A program made the position numbers and the translations under genes. The notes under the pieces are model-generated. The model had not been told where the DNA came from, searched no databases, and was given only the letters and a program-made list of their open reading frames with translations. 64,000 bases of DNA from Legionella qingyii (lineage in GTDB: Bacteria > Pseudomonadota > Gammaproteobacteria > Legionellales > Legionellaceae): the NCBI RefSeq assembly GCF_003184185.1, contig NZ_QHJG01000026.1, positions 1 through 64,000 on the forward strand. The letters are read 5' to 3'. This document shows, piece after piece, positions 44,752-54,459 of this stretch. Each line of letters begins with the position of its first letter. Within the stretch, counting starts at the first letter, position 1.

Positions 44752-45687
44752 ATGCAATTAGCTAAATTTCTTGAGTTAAATGCTCAAGAAAAATACCAGC
44801 AAATGAAGTTACTAAGTTTAAAAAAACGATTAGATCCTGATTTTTTTAGTCAAATCATTGAAAATTCAGATCATGAGGTGTTATTCAAGCTTGCTATGAA
44901 TAACACCGAAATTGATGCGATATGTAAAGCCCCAGAATTTAAATGGTATTGGGAGGAAATATGGCGCCTATGTGGTGTTAATCCAAAAGAAAATGCCGCA
45001 TTAAATCATGAACCAGTACATGAATATCAACCCATGCCTACTGTTTCCTCATGCTTTGAACTGCTAAAAGGACTTTATCTTTATGAAAATTATAGAAAAT
45101 TTTTTAAAGACATGGAGCACACACAGAAATGTTATGATGATGCGGAAGAGTTTTTAGCGGCCTCAGGCAGCTATGGATGTTTTTTTGCCTTGAATGCGTT
45201 ATGCACAGGTGGATTAAATTTATTGCACCATGAATTTGATGAGCAGATTGCACAAAAAATAATTATTTACGCACAAATCGCCGCAAAATATTATTTATCA
45301 CCAGGCTATTTATTATTGGCTAATGTTTATCAAGAGTTACTTAAATATCAAAATGAAACTAATTTAGTTGGACGAAATTTATCTCTTCAAGCATTTCAAG
45401 CAATGAGTGTTGCAAAAAGATTAGAGCCATACTCAGCTCCGATGCTCAATAATGCGTATCAAGGAAAAACATTAGAAGAAGCAAGTAATGGACAAATTAC
45501 TAGTTTTTCCCAAGCCCTATTCAGGTTACAGCAACATTTGAACCTATCTCCTTTAGAAATCGAAATCGCTACAAATGCGGCAATCACTGAGGCTGCGGCA
45601 ATTAAAAAAATCTATAAACTTGAAGAATCATTTATTCATACTCGATTAGATGAAGAGCCTACTAGTACAAAACCAGGAATTTTATAA
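44752..45687 (+). CDS. Hypothetical effector-like protein
   Basis: A 311-residue soluble, helical protein. I chose the ATG at 44752 with TTGGA upstream; a GTG at 44719 has no ribosome binding site. The N-terminal region (LLSLKKRLDPDFFSQII and FKWYWEEIWRLCGVNP) resembles a domain found only in Legionella proteins, perhaps that named DUF5630, but I cannot confirm it. The C-terminus is acidic (LDEEPTSTKPGIL). It lies 78 bp after the flavoprotein gene on the same strand and is probably read from its PmrA-type promoter. Confidence 0.65.
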   Translation: MQLAKFLELNAQEKYQQMKLLSLKKRLDPDFFSQIIENSDHEVLFKLAMNNTEIDAICKAPEFKWYWEEIWRLCGVNPKENAALNHEPVHEYQPMPTVSSCFELLKGLYLYENYRKFFKDMEHTQKCYDDAEEFLAASGSYGCFFALNALCTGGLNLLHHEFDEQIAQKIIIYAQIAAKYYLSPGYLLLANVYQELLKYQNETNLVGRNLSLQAFQAMSVAKRLEPYSAPMLNNAYQGKTLEEASNGQITSFSQALFRLQQHLNLSPLEIEIATNAAITEAAAIKKIYKLEESFIHTRLDEEPTSTKPGIL

Positions 45688-45854
45688 TGATAAAGACTCA
45701 AATATACCTTAATTATCGATCATTTCTTTCTATATAATATTTAACTTAGACTTTGTGCCAATCCAAAGCCCCCACTGTTTTCCATTTGATGTAAATGATA
45801 TTGTATCACGTCTAAATCTATAGGATAAAAGCAACTGCATTAAAGGATGGCAAG

Positions 45855-48329
45855 ATGGGGTTTCGTAATTCACAACTTAAAAAATATCATGTTTTTAAAT
45901 ACCTGATTCCATTTTTGCTCGCGTTTCCTGCATGTGCAGCACAAAAGACTATTGATTTAGAAATTAGTTATAAAACTGTATACTTTGACAATAAACCAGC
46001 CAAAGCTATTGCTGTAAATAATCAAATTCCAGCCCCTACTTTACGTTTTAAAGAAGGCGATCAAGTGACTATTAATGTTTACAATCATCTGGATAAAGGA
46101 ACAGCCCTGCATTGGCATGGTGTTTTGGTACCTTGGCAAATGGATGGGGTGGAAGGAGTTGCACAAACTGAAATTCCTCCGGGCGGGGTCTTCCACTATC
46201 AATTCACTTTGAAGCAGTCTGGTACTTATTGGTACCATGCACATGCCGGTTTGGAAGAGCAACAGGGTTTATATGGCGCTTTTTTGATTGAACCAAAAAA
46301 ATCGCCCCGTTATACCTATACTAAAGATTACGTGATCGTTTTATCGGATTGGATTAATACCAAACCAGACCGAGTTTTAGCTAATCTTAAAAAATCTGGT
46401 GATTATTATTCACCTCGCTTTCCGCTACAACCATCACTTGCAAAATTTATTTATGATTATCGTAAAGCATCTAAAAGTGAACGACAAAGTCTCCTTGCCG
46501 ATTATAAAAGCATGCAGCAAATGCGCATGAGCATATATGATATTAGTGATGTTGCCTTCGATGCTTTTTTAATGAATGGACATCCTAATTCCACCCCATG
46601 GACTGCCCCCATTAAAGTGGGTGATATCGTTAGACTGAGATTTATTGATGCTGGAAGTAGCACAATATTCCGTATCAAAATACCTGGCTCTATCATGAAA
46701 GTCGTACAAGCAGATGGAAACGATGTAAAACCTTATTCGACTAAAGAATTAACAATTTCTCCTGCTGAAACCTATGATGTTTTAGTAAAAATAGAAAAAA
46801 ATAAACCCTATATCATTTATGCCGGATCAAAAGACACTGTAGGAAATGCATACGGCGCTTTAAAAACCACACCAAATCAAACTGTTGATTTCAGTCATGT
46901 CAAACAGTTTCCGGAGCCCATCCCTGTCAGTAGAGAAATGATGAATATTATGATGGGTGGCATGTATCATGGTGCCCTACCTATGAGCCAACAAAAGCAA
47001 ACCACAGCAAAGTCTTCAATGAAACAAATGCACTCTATGAACATGGATCATAGTATGCATTTGGGGCATTCCATGAATATGAAAATGCCCACGGAACCAA
47101 CCCGTTTTAGGGATACAATCTCATCTTCTGACTCATCCTTTATGACGTCATTGGAAACAAAATATCGTGATTTAACTGCAGCAGTTCCGACCAATAATCC
47201 CAATAAACCCGTAGAAGGGATAATTAAATTGGAGTTATTTGGCTATATGGGACAATTTATCTGGTTCATCAATGGTGTACCTGGTTATAAGGCTAAACCG
47301 ATTCCATTGAAACCTGGGAAACGTTATCGCTTTGTATTTACTAATACATCCATGATGCATCATCCAATGCATATTCATGGCCATTGGTTCATATTAAGAA
47401 CTGGAAAGGATTCCTATGATCCTTTGAAACATACACTGGATATTCCACCAGGAGCCACAATAACTGCAGATGTAGATACTGATGCAAGCGGCCAATGGTT
47501 TTTCCATTGTCATATGCTTTATCATATGATGACGGGAATGAGCCGGGTCTTTCAATATACAACCATAGTCAACATCGCAGAAGGTAAAGCCAAACCGGAA
47601 GACATTGAGAAGGATACTGCTTATTATAACCGCCCCATCATCAGAGTCGATGAAGCAATTAGACCGATTAATTTACATTTGGTGAAGCATCCTATGGCTC
47701 ATGGCGCAGGTTTTTGGTTTTCAACTTTTGTTGATGTGGGGGCGGATCCATTACATGACTCCCAACGTCTTACTTACAAGGGCTTGTATGGCCCTGATTA
47801 TAATAAATTAGAATTATTTACCAATGATGCTGAGGTGTATAAAGGTGTAGTTGAAAATGCGGATATTGATATATTTTACTGGCATTTAATCAGTCAATTT
47901 TGGGCAGTTAAAGGTGGAGTGAACTATTTTAATCAACCTGCCACCAATCCTTATTGGCAAGCAGGCCTTGGCCTGGAAGGATTAATGCCATTTTTCATTG
48001 ACACCGACCTAAGAACTTATTTTTATAATGGCAGCGTTAAATTTGATATTGAACTATCGCGGGATACGCAAATTACCAATAATTTTTTTATAAGAACGGG
48101 TGTTCGCAGTATTTTAGCAACTAAAACCGTGGTCAACGCTCAAATTGGCAGTGGTTTGAATCAGATGCGTTATACAATTAGGCCTTATTATCGCCTTTTA
48201 CCCGGTCTAAGTTTGTTTGCTGAATATGAAAACGAACATGATTATGGTGCATTTAAAACAATTGAAGATACAAGTACGACACCAGACATTTCGAATACAG
48301 TTTCTTTAGGACTGACATTCCTGTTTTAG
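45855..48329 (+). CDS. Multicopper oxidase (CopA-type) fused to a CopB-type outer-membrane barrel
   Basis: An 824-residue exported protein. A Sec-type signal peptide covers residues 1-30. Residues about 31-590 are a multicopper oxidase with all copper motifs: ALHWHGV (His86, His88), YWYHAHAG, HHPMHIHGHW (about 502) and FHCHMLYHMM (about 551). A Met/His-rich segment (about 360-415, HSMNMDHSMHLGHS) will bind copper. Residues about 615-824 match CopB, an outer-membrane copper-binding barrel (WAVKGGVNYF, YWQAGLGLEGL, ending in VSLGLTFLF). CopA and CopB are normally separate proteins. The final aromatic residue fits an outer-membrane beta-barrel. Role: copper oxidation and resistance. Confidence 0.9.
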   Translation: MGFRNSQLKKYHVFKYLIPFLLAFPACAAQKTIDLEISYKTVYFDNKPAKAIAVNNQIPAPTLRFKEGDQVTINVYNHLDKGTALHWHGVLVPWQMDGVEGVAQTEIPPGGVFHYQFTLKQSGTYWYHAHAGLEEQQGLYGAFLIEPKKSPRYTYTKDYVIVLSDWINTKPDRVLANLKKSGDYYSPRFPLQPSLAKFIYDYRKASKSERQSLLADYKSMQQMRMSIYDISDVAFDAFLMNGHPNSTPWTAPIKVGDIVRLRFIDAGSSTIFRIKIPGSIMKVVQADGNDVKPYSTKELTISPAETYDVLVKIEKNKPYIIYAGSKDTVGNAYGALKTTPNQTVDFSHVKQFPEPIPVSREMMNIMMGGMYHGALPMSQQKQTTAKSSMKQMHSMNMDHSMHLGHSMNMKMPTEPTRFRDTISSSDSSFMTSLETKYRDLTAAVPTNNPNKPVEGIIKLELFGYMGQFIWFINGVPGYKAKPIPLKPGKRYRFVFTNTSMMHHPMHIHGHWFILRTGKDSYDPLKHTLDIPPGATITADVDTDASGQWFFHCHMLYHMMTGMSRVFQYTTIVNIAEGKAKPEDIEKDTAYYNRPIIRVDEAIRPINLHLVKHPMAHGAGFWFSTFVDVGADPLHDSQRLTYKGLYGPDYNKLELFTNDAEVYKGVVENADIDIFYWHLISQFWAVKGGVNYFNQPATNPYWQAGLGLEGLMPFFIDTDLRTYFYNGSVKFDIELSRDTQITNNFFIRTGVRSILATKTVVNAQIGSGLNQMRYTIRPYYRLLPGLSLFAEYENEHDYGAFKTIEDTSTTPDISNTVSLGLTFLF

Positions 48330-48508
48330 AAGAATTTAAAAATCTGATTGGTTGGATGCAGCATAACATAACCGAGGAGTACAGGATGTGAATATAACCG
48401 CCAGACCCGGGTTACATTTCCCTTCACCCAGCAACATATTATGATAGGGTTGTTCCATTATATCACCCAAGCTACACTACTAAAAAATTTGATTTATGGA
48501 CAACTACA

Positions 48509-50398
48509 TTGAGGAACATACCAAGGATACTGCTTGAAAAAATAAATAAGCCCTTTGATTTTATGGCGCAATTGTTGCTGTTACTTACTCTAATAATTGC
48601 TTTTGTCCCCTTTTCTCCCAAAATGCCAGCTCCAGGCATTGATCCTTCATGGGCACTTGGACTAAACCAAGCTGTCGCTCAAGGATTGGCTTTTGGCAAA
48701 GAAATAATATTTACTCTGGGCCCCTATTCATCTCTTTATACAAAGGCTTATCATCCAGCAACTGATCTTATGATGATTGCTGGATGTCTTTACTTGGCAT
48801 TCACTTACTGGGGGTGTTTACTTTTTTTAATGAAAAAAAATAGATGGTATTGGACTCTAATTTATTGCGTGCCATTTTTAGGGATGATTTATTCAAGGGA
48901 TTCTCTGTTTTTTTCTTATCCATTGCTTGCAGGATTGTGCAGCTTAAAAATCAACTCATTAGAACATAAGATTACAGGCAATTATCTTTTGTTGTTTGCT
49001 TTTTTTCTCTTCGCTCCATTGGGCTTATTGGCATTAATCAAAGGGTCAATGCTAATTATTTGTCTTCTTATGCTCCTTCTTTGTTTCATTTTTTTTCTCG
49101 CCAATAAAGAAAAAAATCTCGCATTGATTTGCCTTGTTTCTCCTTCAATATCAATCATTTTATTTTGGTTGGCAGCGGGACAATCTCTGCTCACCCTACC
49201 TGGTTACCTCACCAACTCACTTTTTATCGCTTCAGGATTTACTGAGGCAATGTCCTCTGATGGAAATATGAAAGAAGTCATTTTATATCTGCTTACCTGT
49301 TCATTAATTTTCTTAACCATTTTCTTGAACAAACAAATACCAGCTACTCTCAAAATATTTTTATTGGGCGTCTATTTTATTTTTTTATTTGTTTCGTTCA
49401 AAACCGGTTTTACACGTCATTTGGGTCATGCCTTTATACCTGGAACTTCTGTTTTGCTTGCAACACTATTTTTACCCTATATTATTAACTCCTGGACCAG
49501 CTATCTGCTCATTGTTGTTACATTAAATACTTGGTTCTCCATTAATAGTCAGTACACAAACATATCAATCCGGGATAACTTCATCTCTACTTACTCGTCA
49601 GCGTGGCATGGCTTCAAAAACAGAATACAGGATTCTTCCTGGCTCGAAAAAAACTATACGCTTACTATGAGCTTCATACGCGATCAAGCTGCTTTTCCGA
49701 TTTTAAAAGGCACTACAGATATTTATTCTTACGATCAAGCCTACTTAATATCCTCTCACAATACTTGGGCACCACGTCCAATCTTTCAGAGCTACTCTGC
49801 TTTTAATCCAGGTTTAGCTGCGAATAATAGAAAACATCTTCAAGGAAAACATAAACCTGATAATATCATTTTTAAGATTGAACCAATTGATCAACGAGTC
49901 CCTTCTTTGGAGGATGGTGCAAGTTGGCCTTTACTACTGGCTAATTACCAACCTATTCATTCCACGAATAATTTTCTATTTCTCAAAAGGAAGAAACATG
50001 AACATCCAATAAACATCACTTTATTAAAAAGAGAGTCTCATTCTCTTGGTGAGCCAGTCGAAATACCAGAAACACAACTACTATTTGCTGAAATTGAGAT
50101 AACCCCTACCATTTTGGGATCTTTAGCAACCATTGTCTTTAAACCACAGCAATTACACATTACTATGAATCTAAACAATGGTACGACAAAAAAGTATCAT
50201 CTTGTTACAAACATGGCGAAGTCAACGTTCCTTCTTTCGCCTCTCATTGAAAGTACAGTTGAGTTCTCGTTACTTTATAAGAACAATCACGAATTAGACG
50301 CCAAAAAAGTAAAATCCTTAGTCATTACAACAAATCAGAGAAAAAATTGGCATTGGAACAACGAATATACTATAAATTTTAAACATGCGACTGATTAG
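48509..50398 (+). CDS. Large polytopic membrane protein of unknown function
   Basis: A 629-residue protein with about nine to eleven membrane segments in the first 390 residues and a soluble 230-residue C-terminal domain. A block near the N-terminus reads GIDPSWALGLNQAVAQGLAF and FTLGPYSSLYTKAYHP. The Asp in this first extracytoplasmic loop recalls GT-C glycosyltransferases, which use a loop Asp or Glu, but I have no proof. The start at TTG 48509 is uncertain; the next ATG is 48563. Monocistronic. The C-terminal domain looks beta-rich and periplasmic. Confidence 0.7.
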   Translation: MRNIPRILLEKINKPFDFMAQLLLLLTLIIAFVPFSPKMPAPGIDPSWALGLNQAVAQGLAFGKEIIFTLGPYSSLYTKAYHPATDLMMIAGCLYLAFTYWGCLLFLMKKNRWYWTLIYCVPFLGMIYSRDSLFFSYPLLAGLCSLKINSLEHKITGNYLLLFAFFLFAPLGLLALIKGSMLIICLLMLLLCFIFFLANKEKNLALICLVSPSISIILFWLAAGQSLLTLPGYLTNSLFIASGFTEAMSSDGNMKEVILYLLTCSLIFLTIFLNKQIPATLKIFLLGVYFIFLFVSFKTGFTRHLGHAFIPGTSVLLATLFLPYIINSWTSYLLIVVTLNTWFSINSQYTNISIRDNFISTYSSAWHGFKNRIQDSSWLEKNYTLTMSFIRDQAAFPILKGTTDIYSYDQAYLISSHNTWAPRPIFQSYSAFNPGLAANNRKHLQGKHKPDNIIFKIEPIDQRVPSLEDGASWPLLLANYQPIHSTNNFLFLKRKKHEHPINITLLKRESHSLGEPVEIPETQLLFAEIEITPTILGSLATIVFKPQQLHITMNLNNGTTKKYHLVTNMAKSTFLLSPLIESTVEFSLLYKNNHELDAKKVKSLVITTNQRKNWHWNNEYTINFKHATD

Positions 50399-50424
50399 CA
50401 AGATATTTTCATATCTGGAATGCT

Positions 50425-50451
50425 TAACCTTTCTCATTGCGAGAGAGGTTA
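50425..50451. terminator. Hairpin between convergent genes
   Basis: An 11-bp stem, TAACCTTTCTC and GAGAGAGGTTA (one G-T pair), around ATTGC. It lies between the convergent membrane-protein and rhodanese genes and could terminate both. Confidence 0.55.
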
Positions 50452-50493
50452 GCTAGCATATATTCATACCAATTCAAAATGCACCAAACCTGT

Positions 50494-50865
50494 CTATTTT
50501 TGTAACGAATATCCTTCATCAAGCCAGCCTTGTACTCCAGTTTCCAATGATAAGACATTTGTATAACCCATTTTTTGTAAGTTTTCTGCAACCAAGGCAC
50601 ATCGAAAACCTCCACTACAATATACAACGACTTGGGAACTTAGGTCCGGAATTTTTTTCTCAATATCTCGTTCAATAACTCCTTTGCTTAAGTGAATTGC
50701 AGTTGGAATATAGCCTGTATCCCATTCATTAAGCTCGCGCACATCAATGAGATGCATCGGTTCATGGCGGTCAAGTTTTTCTTTTAATGCTTTTGGAGTT
50801 ATTTCTTTAATTCGACTTTTGGATTCAGCAACCAATTTTAAAAATCCTTGCGCATGCTGTTTCAT
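50494..50865 (-). CDS. Rhodanese-like sulfurtransferase
   Basis: A 123-residue single-domain rhodanese. The active-site loop is YCSGGFRC, with LIDVRELNEWDTGYI before and SLETGVQGWLDEGY after. It would carry a persulfide on the loop Cys. GGAGAGGG precedes its ATG at 50865. No obvious partner gene adjoins. Confidence 0.9.
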   Translation of the reverse strand: MKQHAQGFLKLVAESKSRIKEITPKALKEKLDRHEPMHLIDVRELNEWDTGYIPTAIHLSKGVIERDIEKKIPDLSSQVVVYCSGGFRCALVAENLQKMGYTNVLSLETGVQGWLDEGYSLQK

Positions 50866-51027
50866 TTCCCTCTCCTAACGTTAAGTTTTATCTTATGTTC
50901 CATAATTTATTGCAATTTTTAATCTCTATTTACATACATTCCCAGCAAGAACAATATTTACACTTAATGCTATAATTATAATCAAAGAATCTAAGTTCGA
51001 TTATTTTAAATCGTTGGAGTGTTCTTG

Positions 51028-52143
51028 ATGAAAGCAAAACAATTTTTTAGCCATGTAAGGCAACCTCGCAAAGGTGAGTACTCATACTCCAATGTTGTAT
51101 TAGATTATCTAAATACTCGACAAAGTTCAATTTTAAAAGATTTTAAAGCGGTTTATAAAACAAATTTGCATTCGAGGCATGATACATTTCCAAATTTTGT
51201 TGCACATCTAGAAAAGAACAATAAAAAAAATCTGATATTTAGAGGTATGAGCAATAATGAAGTAGCCGATTTTCTAAAAATGAAAAAGTTTTTATGCGCA
51301 CCCAGCAAAAAGAAACAAGATCATTATAACATTCCTGAACATGTTATTCTTAATAACACAACCAGATTTGGTTCGTTTACACCCTCATTACAAGTTGGTG
51401 GAACTTATGCAAGTATGAGTACCATTGTACCCAGCACCGGAGCAATTGTCACAACCAATCTGCCACCTTTTTTTGTTAATCCAAAAGAGATACTGGGTAC
51501 TCACGAAGAGCTATATAAACGTTATAAAAAACGTTATGACTTAGAAACTGAAATGCATACTGAATTCCAAGGGCTTACGGACGTTTTGGAAACGGCAGCA
51601 AAAAACATTGAAATTACTATGATTAGAAATTTTGGTAAAAAATATGTTGGATTAGGAATACACGATGTAAAACAAATTCATCTTCTAACAGTTCCAGGTC
51701 AATTATTATGTAATTGGACAAGCATCAAGACTCCTTTACATGAAGTAAGCTTTGAAAATCCAGGATACAAACTTAGAGTTTGCTCTGTTAAAGTAGGTTT
51801 TGCAGAGCATGATGCTTATCTTGCTGATGAATTTGAGTTAGTTAATCAAAGAAATCGTGATATGGGACTTATTCCTCCTGATGGCAGAGTGATTACGATG
51901 CATGAAGCAAAATACTTAGCCAAATCTGGCATATTGGAAATACTTAACAGTATGTATGAAAATGATGATGAAACATATGTATTTTCACATGTACCGAGCA
52001 ATATTCCAGTTAACGATATGGACGCCATTCGAGATCATATGATGAAAACAATTGAGGCATTACCTTACATGAGAAAAATAGGTCCTAAAATAGAAGAAAT
52101 TACTGATGAGGAACCCCAAAAAGAAGGACCTGAACTAGGTTAA
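51028..52143 (+). CDS. Hypothetical protein, effector candidate, ADP-ribosyltransferase-like features
   Basis: A 371-residue soluble protein. The ATG at 51028 follows GGAG. The region NLIFRGMSNNEVADFLK, then TRFGSFTPSLQVGGTYAS, then ETEMHTEFQG has the Arg, Ser/Thr-rich and Glu-x-Glu-like elements of an R-S-E ADP-ribosyltransferase in the right order, but spacing is only approximate. The C-terminus is strongly acidic (KIEEITDEEPQKEGPE), an E-block as in Dot/Icm substrates. I find no PmrA repeat upstream, only a -10-like TATAAT. No firm family. Confidence 0.6.
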   Translation: MKAKQFFSHVRQPRKGEYSYSNVVLDYLNTRQSSILKDFKAVYKTNLHSRHDTFPNFVAHLEKNNKKNLIFRGMSNNEVADFLKMKKFLCAPSKKKQDHYNIPEHVILNNTTRFGSFTPSLQVGGTYASMSTIVPSTGAIVTTNLPPFFVNPKEILGTHEELYKRYKKRYDLETEMHTEFQGLTDVLETAAKNIEITMIRNFGKKYVGLGIHDVKQIHLLTVPGQLLCNWTSIKTPLHEVSFENPGYKLRVCSVKVGFAEHDAYLADEFELVNQRNRDMGLIPPDGRVITMHEAKYLAKSGILEILNSMYENDDETYVFSHVPSNIPVNDMDAIRDHMMKTIEALPYMRKIGPKIEEITDEEPQKEGPELG

Positions 52144-52222
52144 TTTATATAAGCTCATACTACAGGCTAATGATCAAGTAACGAGTAGGAGTTTTTCGTT
52201 ATAGAATATCCTTGGATTTTTA

Positions 52223-52281
52223 GGGACTGTTGCCAATTCACCTCGCCGCCGAAGTGCCCCAGATGAGTTGGCAACATTCCC
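52223..52281. repeat. Palindromic repeat between convergent genes
   Basis: GGGACTGTTGCCAATTCA (52223-52240) and TGAGTTGGCAACATTCCC (52264-52281) are inverted copies with 16 of 18 positions matching. The 23-nt loop is GC-rich. It lies after the stop at 52143 and before the rimI end; it may act as a terminator or be an extragenic palindromic element. Confidence 0.6.
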
Positions 52282-52294
52282 TGGGATTTGATTT

Positions 52295-52759
52295 TTAAAT
52301 AGATAATATTTTTTTTAGCACAATTGCATCTTCAACATGGTTATTTTCTATATAGTAAGCTGGTTTAATTTCAATTTGTTCAAATCCCATGCTTTTATAA
52401 AGATGTAATGCTGCTTTATTACTAGGTCTCACTTCAAGAACCACATAATCAATATGCTGTGATTCAATTAATGAATGCAGTACTCTTTCTAAGAACTGCC
52501 GCCCATAACCTTTTGATTGAAAAGATTTAGCTATACAGAAATTTAAAATATGGCAGCTCTTATTACTATGTCTAGAAATAATATAACCACCAATAATTAG
52601 ACTATTTTCAACATCTACTTCAAATACACGACAATCATACCCTACACGTACACAATCCCTTAAAATGTCCCTATACCAAGGAGCAATATGAACATCTTTT
52701 TCAATTGCATAAACTTTATCAATATCTGATTCATTCATGCTGCGAATATTAAGTGTCAT
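52295..52759 (-). CDS. rimI: Ribosomal protein bS18 N-acetyltransferase RimI
   Basis: A 154-residue GNAT enzyme that acetylates the N-terminus of ribosomal protein S18. The start is the ATG at 52759, with GGAG upstream. The frame is open further upstream to 52975, but that part is translated repeat sequence. The acetyl-CoA motif is QSKGYGRQFL, and the family tail SNKAALHLYKSMGFEQI is intact. It lies at the downstream end of the pdh operon strand, separated from lpd by 235 bp containing repeats. Confidence 0.85.
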   Translation of the reverse strand: MTLNIRSMNESDIDKVYAIEKDVHIAPWYRDILRDCVRVGYDCRVFEVDVENSLIIGGYIISRHSNKSCHILNFCIAKSFQSKGYGRQFLERVLHSLIESQHIDYVVLEVRPSNKAALHLYKSMGFEQIEIKPAYYIENNHVEDAIVLKKILSI

Positions 52760-52873
52760 CCTTGTCACTCCTAAACAAATAATCATACCCCGGTAATGAA
52801 GTGCTGTCCCGGTGATTATTGCAATAATTTTCCATGTTGCGTCGCCCGTACTGCTATTAAGTTCAAGATTTTT

Positions 52874-52978
52874 GTCACCCCGCAAAGGCTCTAAAAATGG
52901 ATCTCCGCATTCGCGGAGATGACAAAGAGTATAGTCCAAATCACTTAACTTAATGGCAGCACCACTTCGCTGCACCCA
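52874..52978. repeat. Composite of extragenic palindromic repeats upstream of rimI
   Basis: GTCACCCCGC (52874-52883) and GCGGAGATGAC (52913-52923) are near-inverted arms, and inside them ATCTCCGC-ATTC-GCGGAGAT (52901-52920) is a perfect hairpin. At 52962-52978 CACTTCGCTGCACCCAG is a partial copy of an arm of the pilC-pilD repeat at 33561. These sequences give rimI a spurious N-terminal extension if read through. Confidence 0.6.
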
Positions 52979-52994
52979 GATTGTGTATTACATA

Positions 52995-54425
52995 CTATTC
53001 ATTAGTTTTTTTCTTTTTTGGCAAATATAGATCAGTAATTGTTCCTTCAAATGCCTCCGCAGCTTGAGCAATAGTCTCAGAAAGTGTCGGATGAGGATGT
53101 ATTGTTAAAGCAATATCTTCAACATCACAACACATTTCAATAGCTAATGCCGCTTCAGCTATTAAGTCACCGGCATTAATTCCAACAATTCCTGCACCTA
53201 ATATTCGATTCGTATCAGGGCAGAACAATAATTTAGTCATCCCTTCTTCACGCCCCATACTAAGAGCACGACCACTTGCAGCCCAGGGGAAAGTAGCCTT
53301 TTCATAACGTATACTTTTTTCTTTAGCTTCTTTTTCAGTTAGACCCGCCCAAGCAATCTCTGGATCGGTATAAGCGACACTTGCAATACACTTAGGGTCA
53401 AAGTAATGTTTTTTACCCGCAATAACTTCCGCAGCAACTTTTCCTTCAGGAATTGCTTTATGTGCGAGCATTGGTTGTCCAACAACGTCACCAATAGCAA
53501 AAATATGTGATACATTCGTCCTTTGTTGATTGTCTACTTTGATAAAACCACGCTCATCAACTTTTATTCCAGCTTTTTCTGCATCAATTGCACCACCATT
53601 AGGTTTTCTACCAACAGCAACAAGAACCTGTTGAAAACAAAGTGGCTTGTCTGTTGCATGTTCACCTTCCATTGAGACATAAATACCATCTTTTTTGGCT
53701 TCAACGGCAGTTACTTTGGTTTTCAAAAGGAATTTAACACCCTTCTTCTGCATGCGTTTTTGCAAAACATTAACCAAATCAAAATCAGCACCTGGGATCA
53801 ATTGATCCATAAATTCAACAACAGTTACTTCAACACCTAAAGATGCATAAACTGTAGCCATTTCCAGACCAATAATTCCTCCACCCAAAACCAACAAATT
53901 TCCTTTAATATCAGCAAGTTCTAAAGCACCTGTTGAACTAAAAATTCGTTTATCTTCGGGAATAAAAGGTAAGTTAATGGATTCAGAACCTACTGCAATG
54001 ATTGCATTTTCGAATTCAACGTCCACTGCCCCATCTTTAGTAGCGACAGTTACTTGATGCGTACCTGAAAACTTACCTAAACCTGTAACGACTTCGACTT
54101 TACGCTGTTTTGCTAATGTCTTCAAACCACCTGTTAATTTGGATACTACTGAATTTTTCCATGCAACGATTTTTTTACTATCCAACTTGGGTTTTCCAAA
54201 GCTAACACCTTGTTCGGACATTTCATGAGCTTCATCAACAACTTTTGCAATATGCAATAATGCCTTGGAAGGGATGCAACCTACGTTCAAGCAAACACCA
54301 CCTAGTGAATCATAACGCTCGACCAATACTACCTTTTTTCCCAAATCTGCTGCTCTAAATGCCGCTGTGTATCCACCAGGGCCGCTTCCTAATACAACGA
54401 CATCTGCTTTTATTTTGTTAGCCAT
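52995..54425 (-). CDS. lpdA: Dihydrolipoamide dehydrogenase, E3
   Basis: A 476-residue FAD enzyme that reoxidises dihydrolipoamide with NAD+ in pyruvate dehydrogenase. FAD motif VLGSGPGGYTAAF, redox disulfide CLNVGCIPSK, NAD-binding VLGGGIIGLEMA, and the catalytic HPHPTLSE are all present. The start is the ATG at 54425 with GAAGAGG. It is last in the aceE-aceF-lpd operon, 34 bp after aceF. Confidence 0.97.
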   Translation of the reverse strand: MANKIKADVVVLGSGPGGYTAAFRAADLGKKVVLVERYDSLGGVCLNVGCIPSKALLHIAKVVDEAHEMSEQGVSFGKPKLDSKKIVAWKNSVVSKLTGGLKTLAKQRKVEVVTGLGKFSGTHQVTVATKDGAVDVEFENAIIAVGSESINLPFIPEDKRIFSSTGALELADIKGNLLVLGGGIIGLEMATVYASLGVEVTVVEFMDQLIPGADFDLVNVLQKRMQKKGVKFLLKTKVTAVEAKKDGIYVSMEGEHATDKPLCFQQVLVAVGRKPNGGAIDAEKAGIKVDERGFIKVDNQQRTNVSHIFAIGDVVGQPMLAHKAIPEGKVAAEVIAGKKHYFDPKCIASVAYTDPEIAWAGLTEKEAKEKSIRYEKATFPWAASGRALSMGREEGMTKLLFCPDTNRILGAGIVGINAGDLIAEAALAIEMCCDVEDIALTIHPHPTLSETIAQAAEAFEGTITDLYLPKKKKTNE

Positions 54426-54459
54426 TACAAGCCTCTTCAATTAGATATTATAAAAAAAA

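Noticed and set aside
48330..48508. Repeat copy after the CopA-CopB gene
   Set aside because: ACCCGGGT and TGGATGCAGC recall the other repeats, but no convincing inverted arms could be aligned.
50424..50627. Minus-strand frame of 67 codons
   Set aside because: It overlaps the rhodanese gene in another frame on the same strand; the rhodanese frame has the family motifs.
50930..50990. PmrA box before the gene at 51028
   Set aside because: Only one TTAAT core is present, and its distance to TATAAT is 13 rather than 15.
52760..52975. 72-residue N-terminal extension of RimI
   Set aside because: It translates repeat DNA (hairpin and partial repeat arm). The ATG at 52759 has a ribosome binding site and gives the normal family length.
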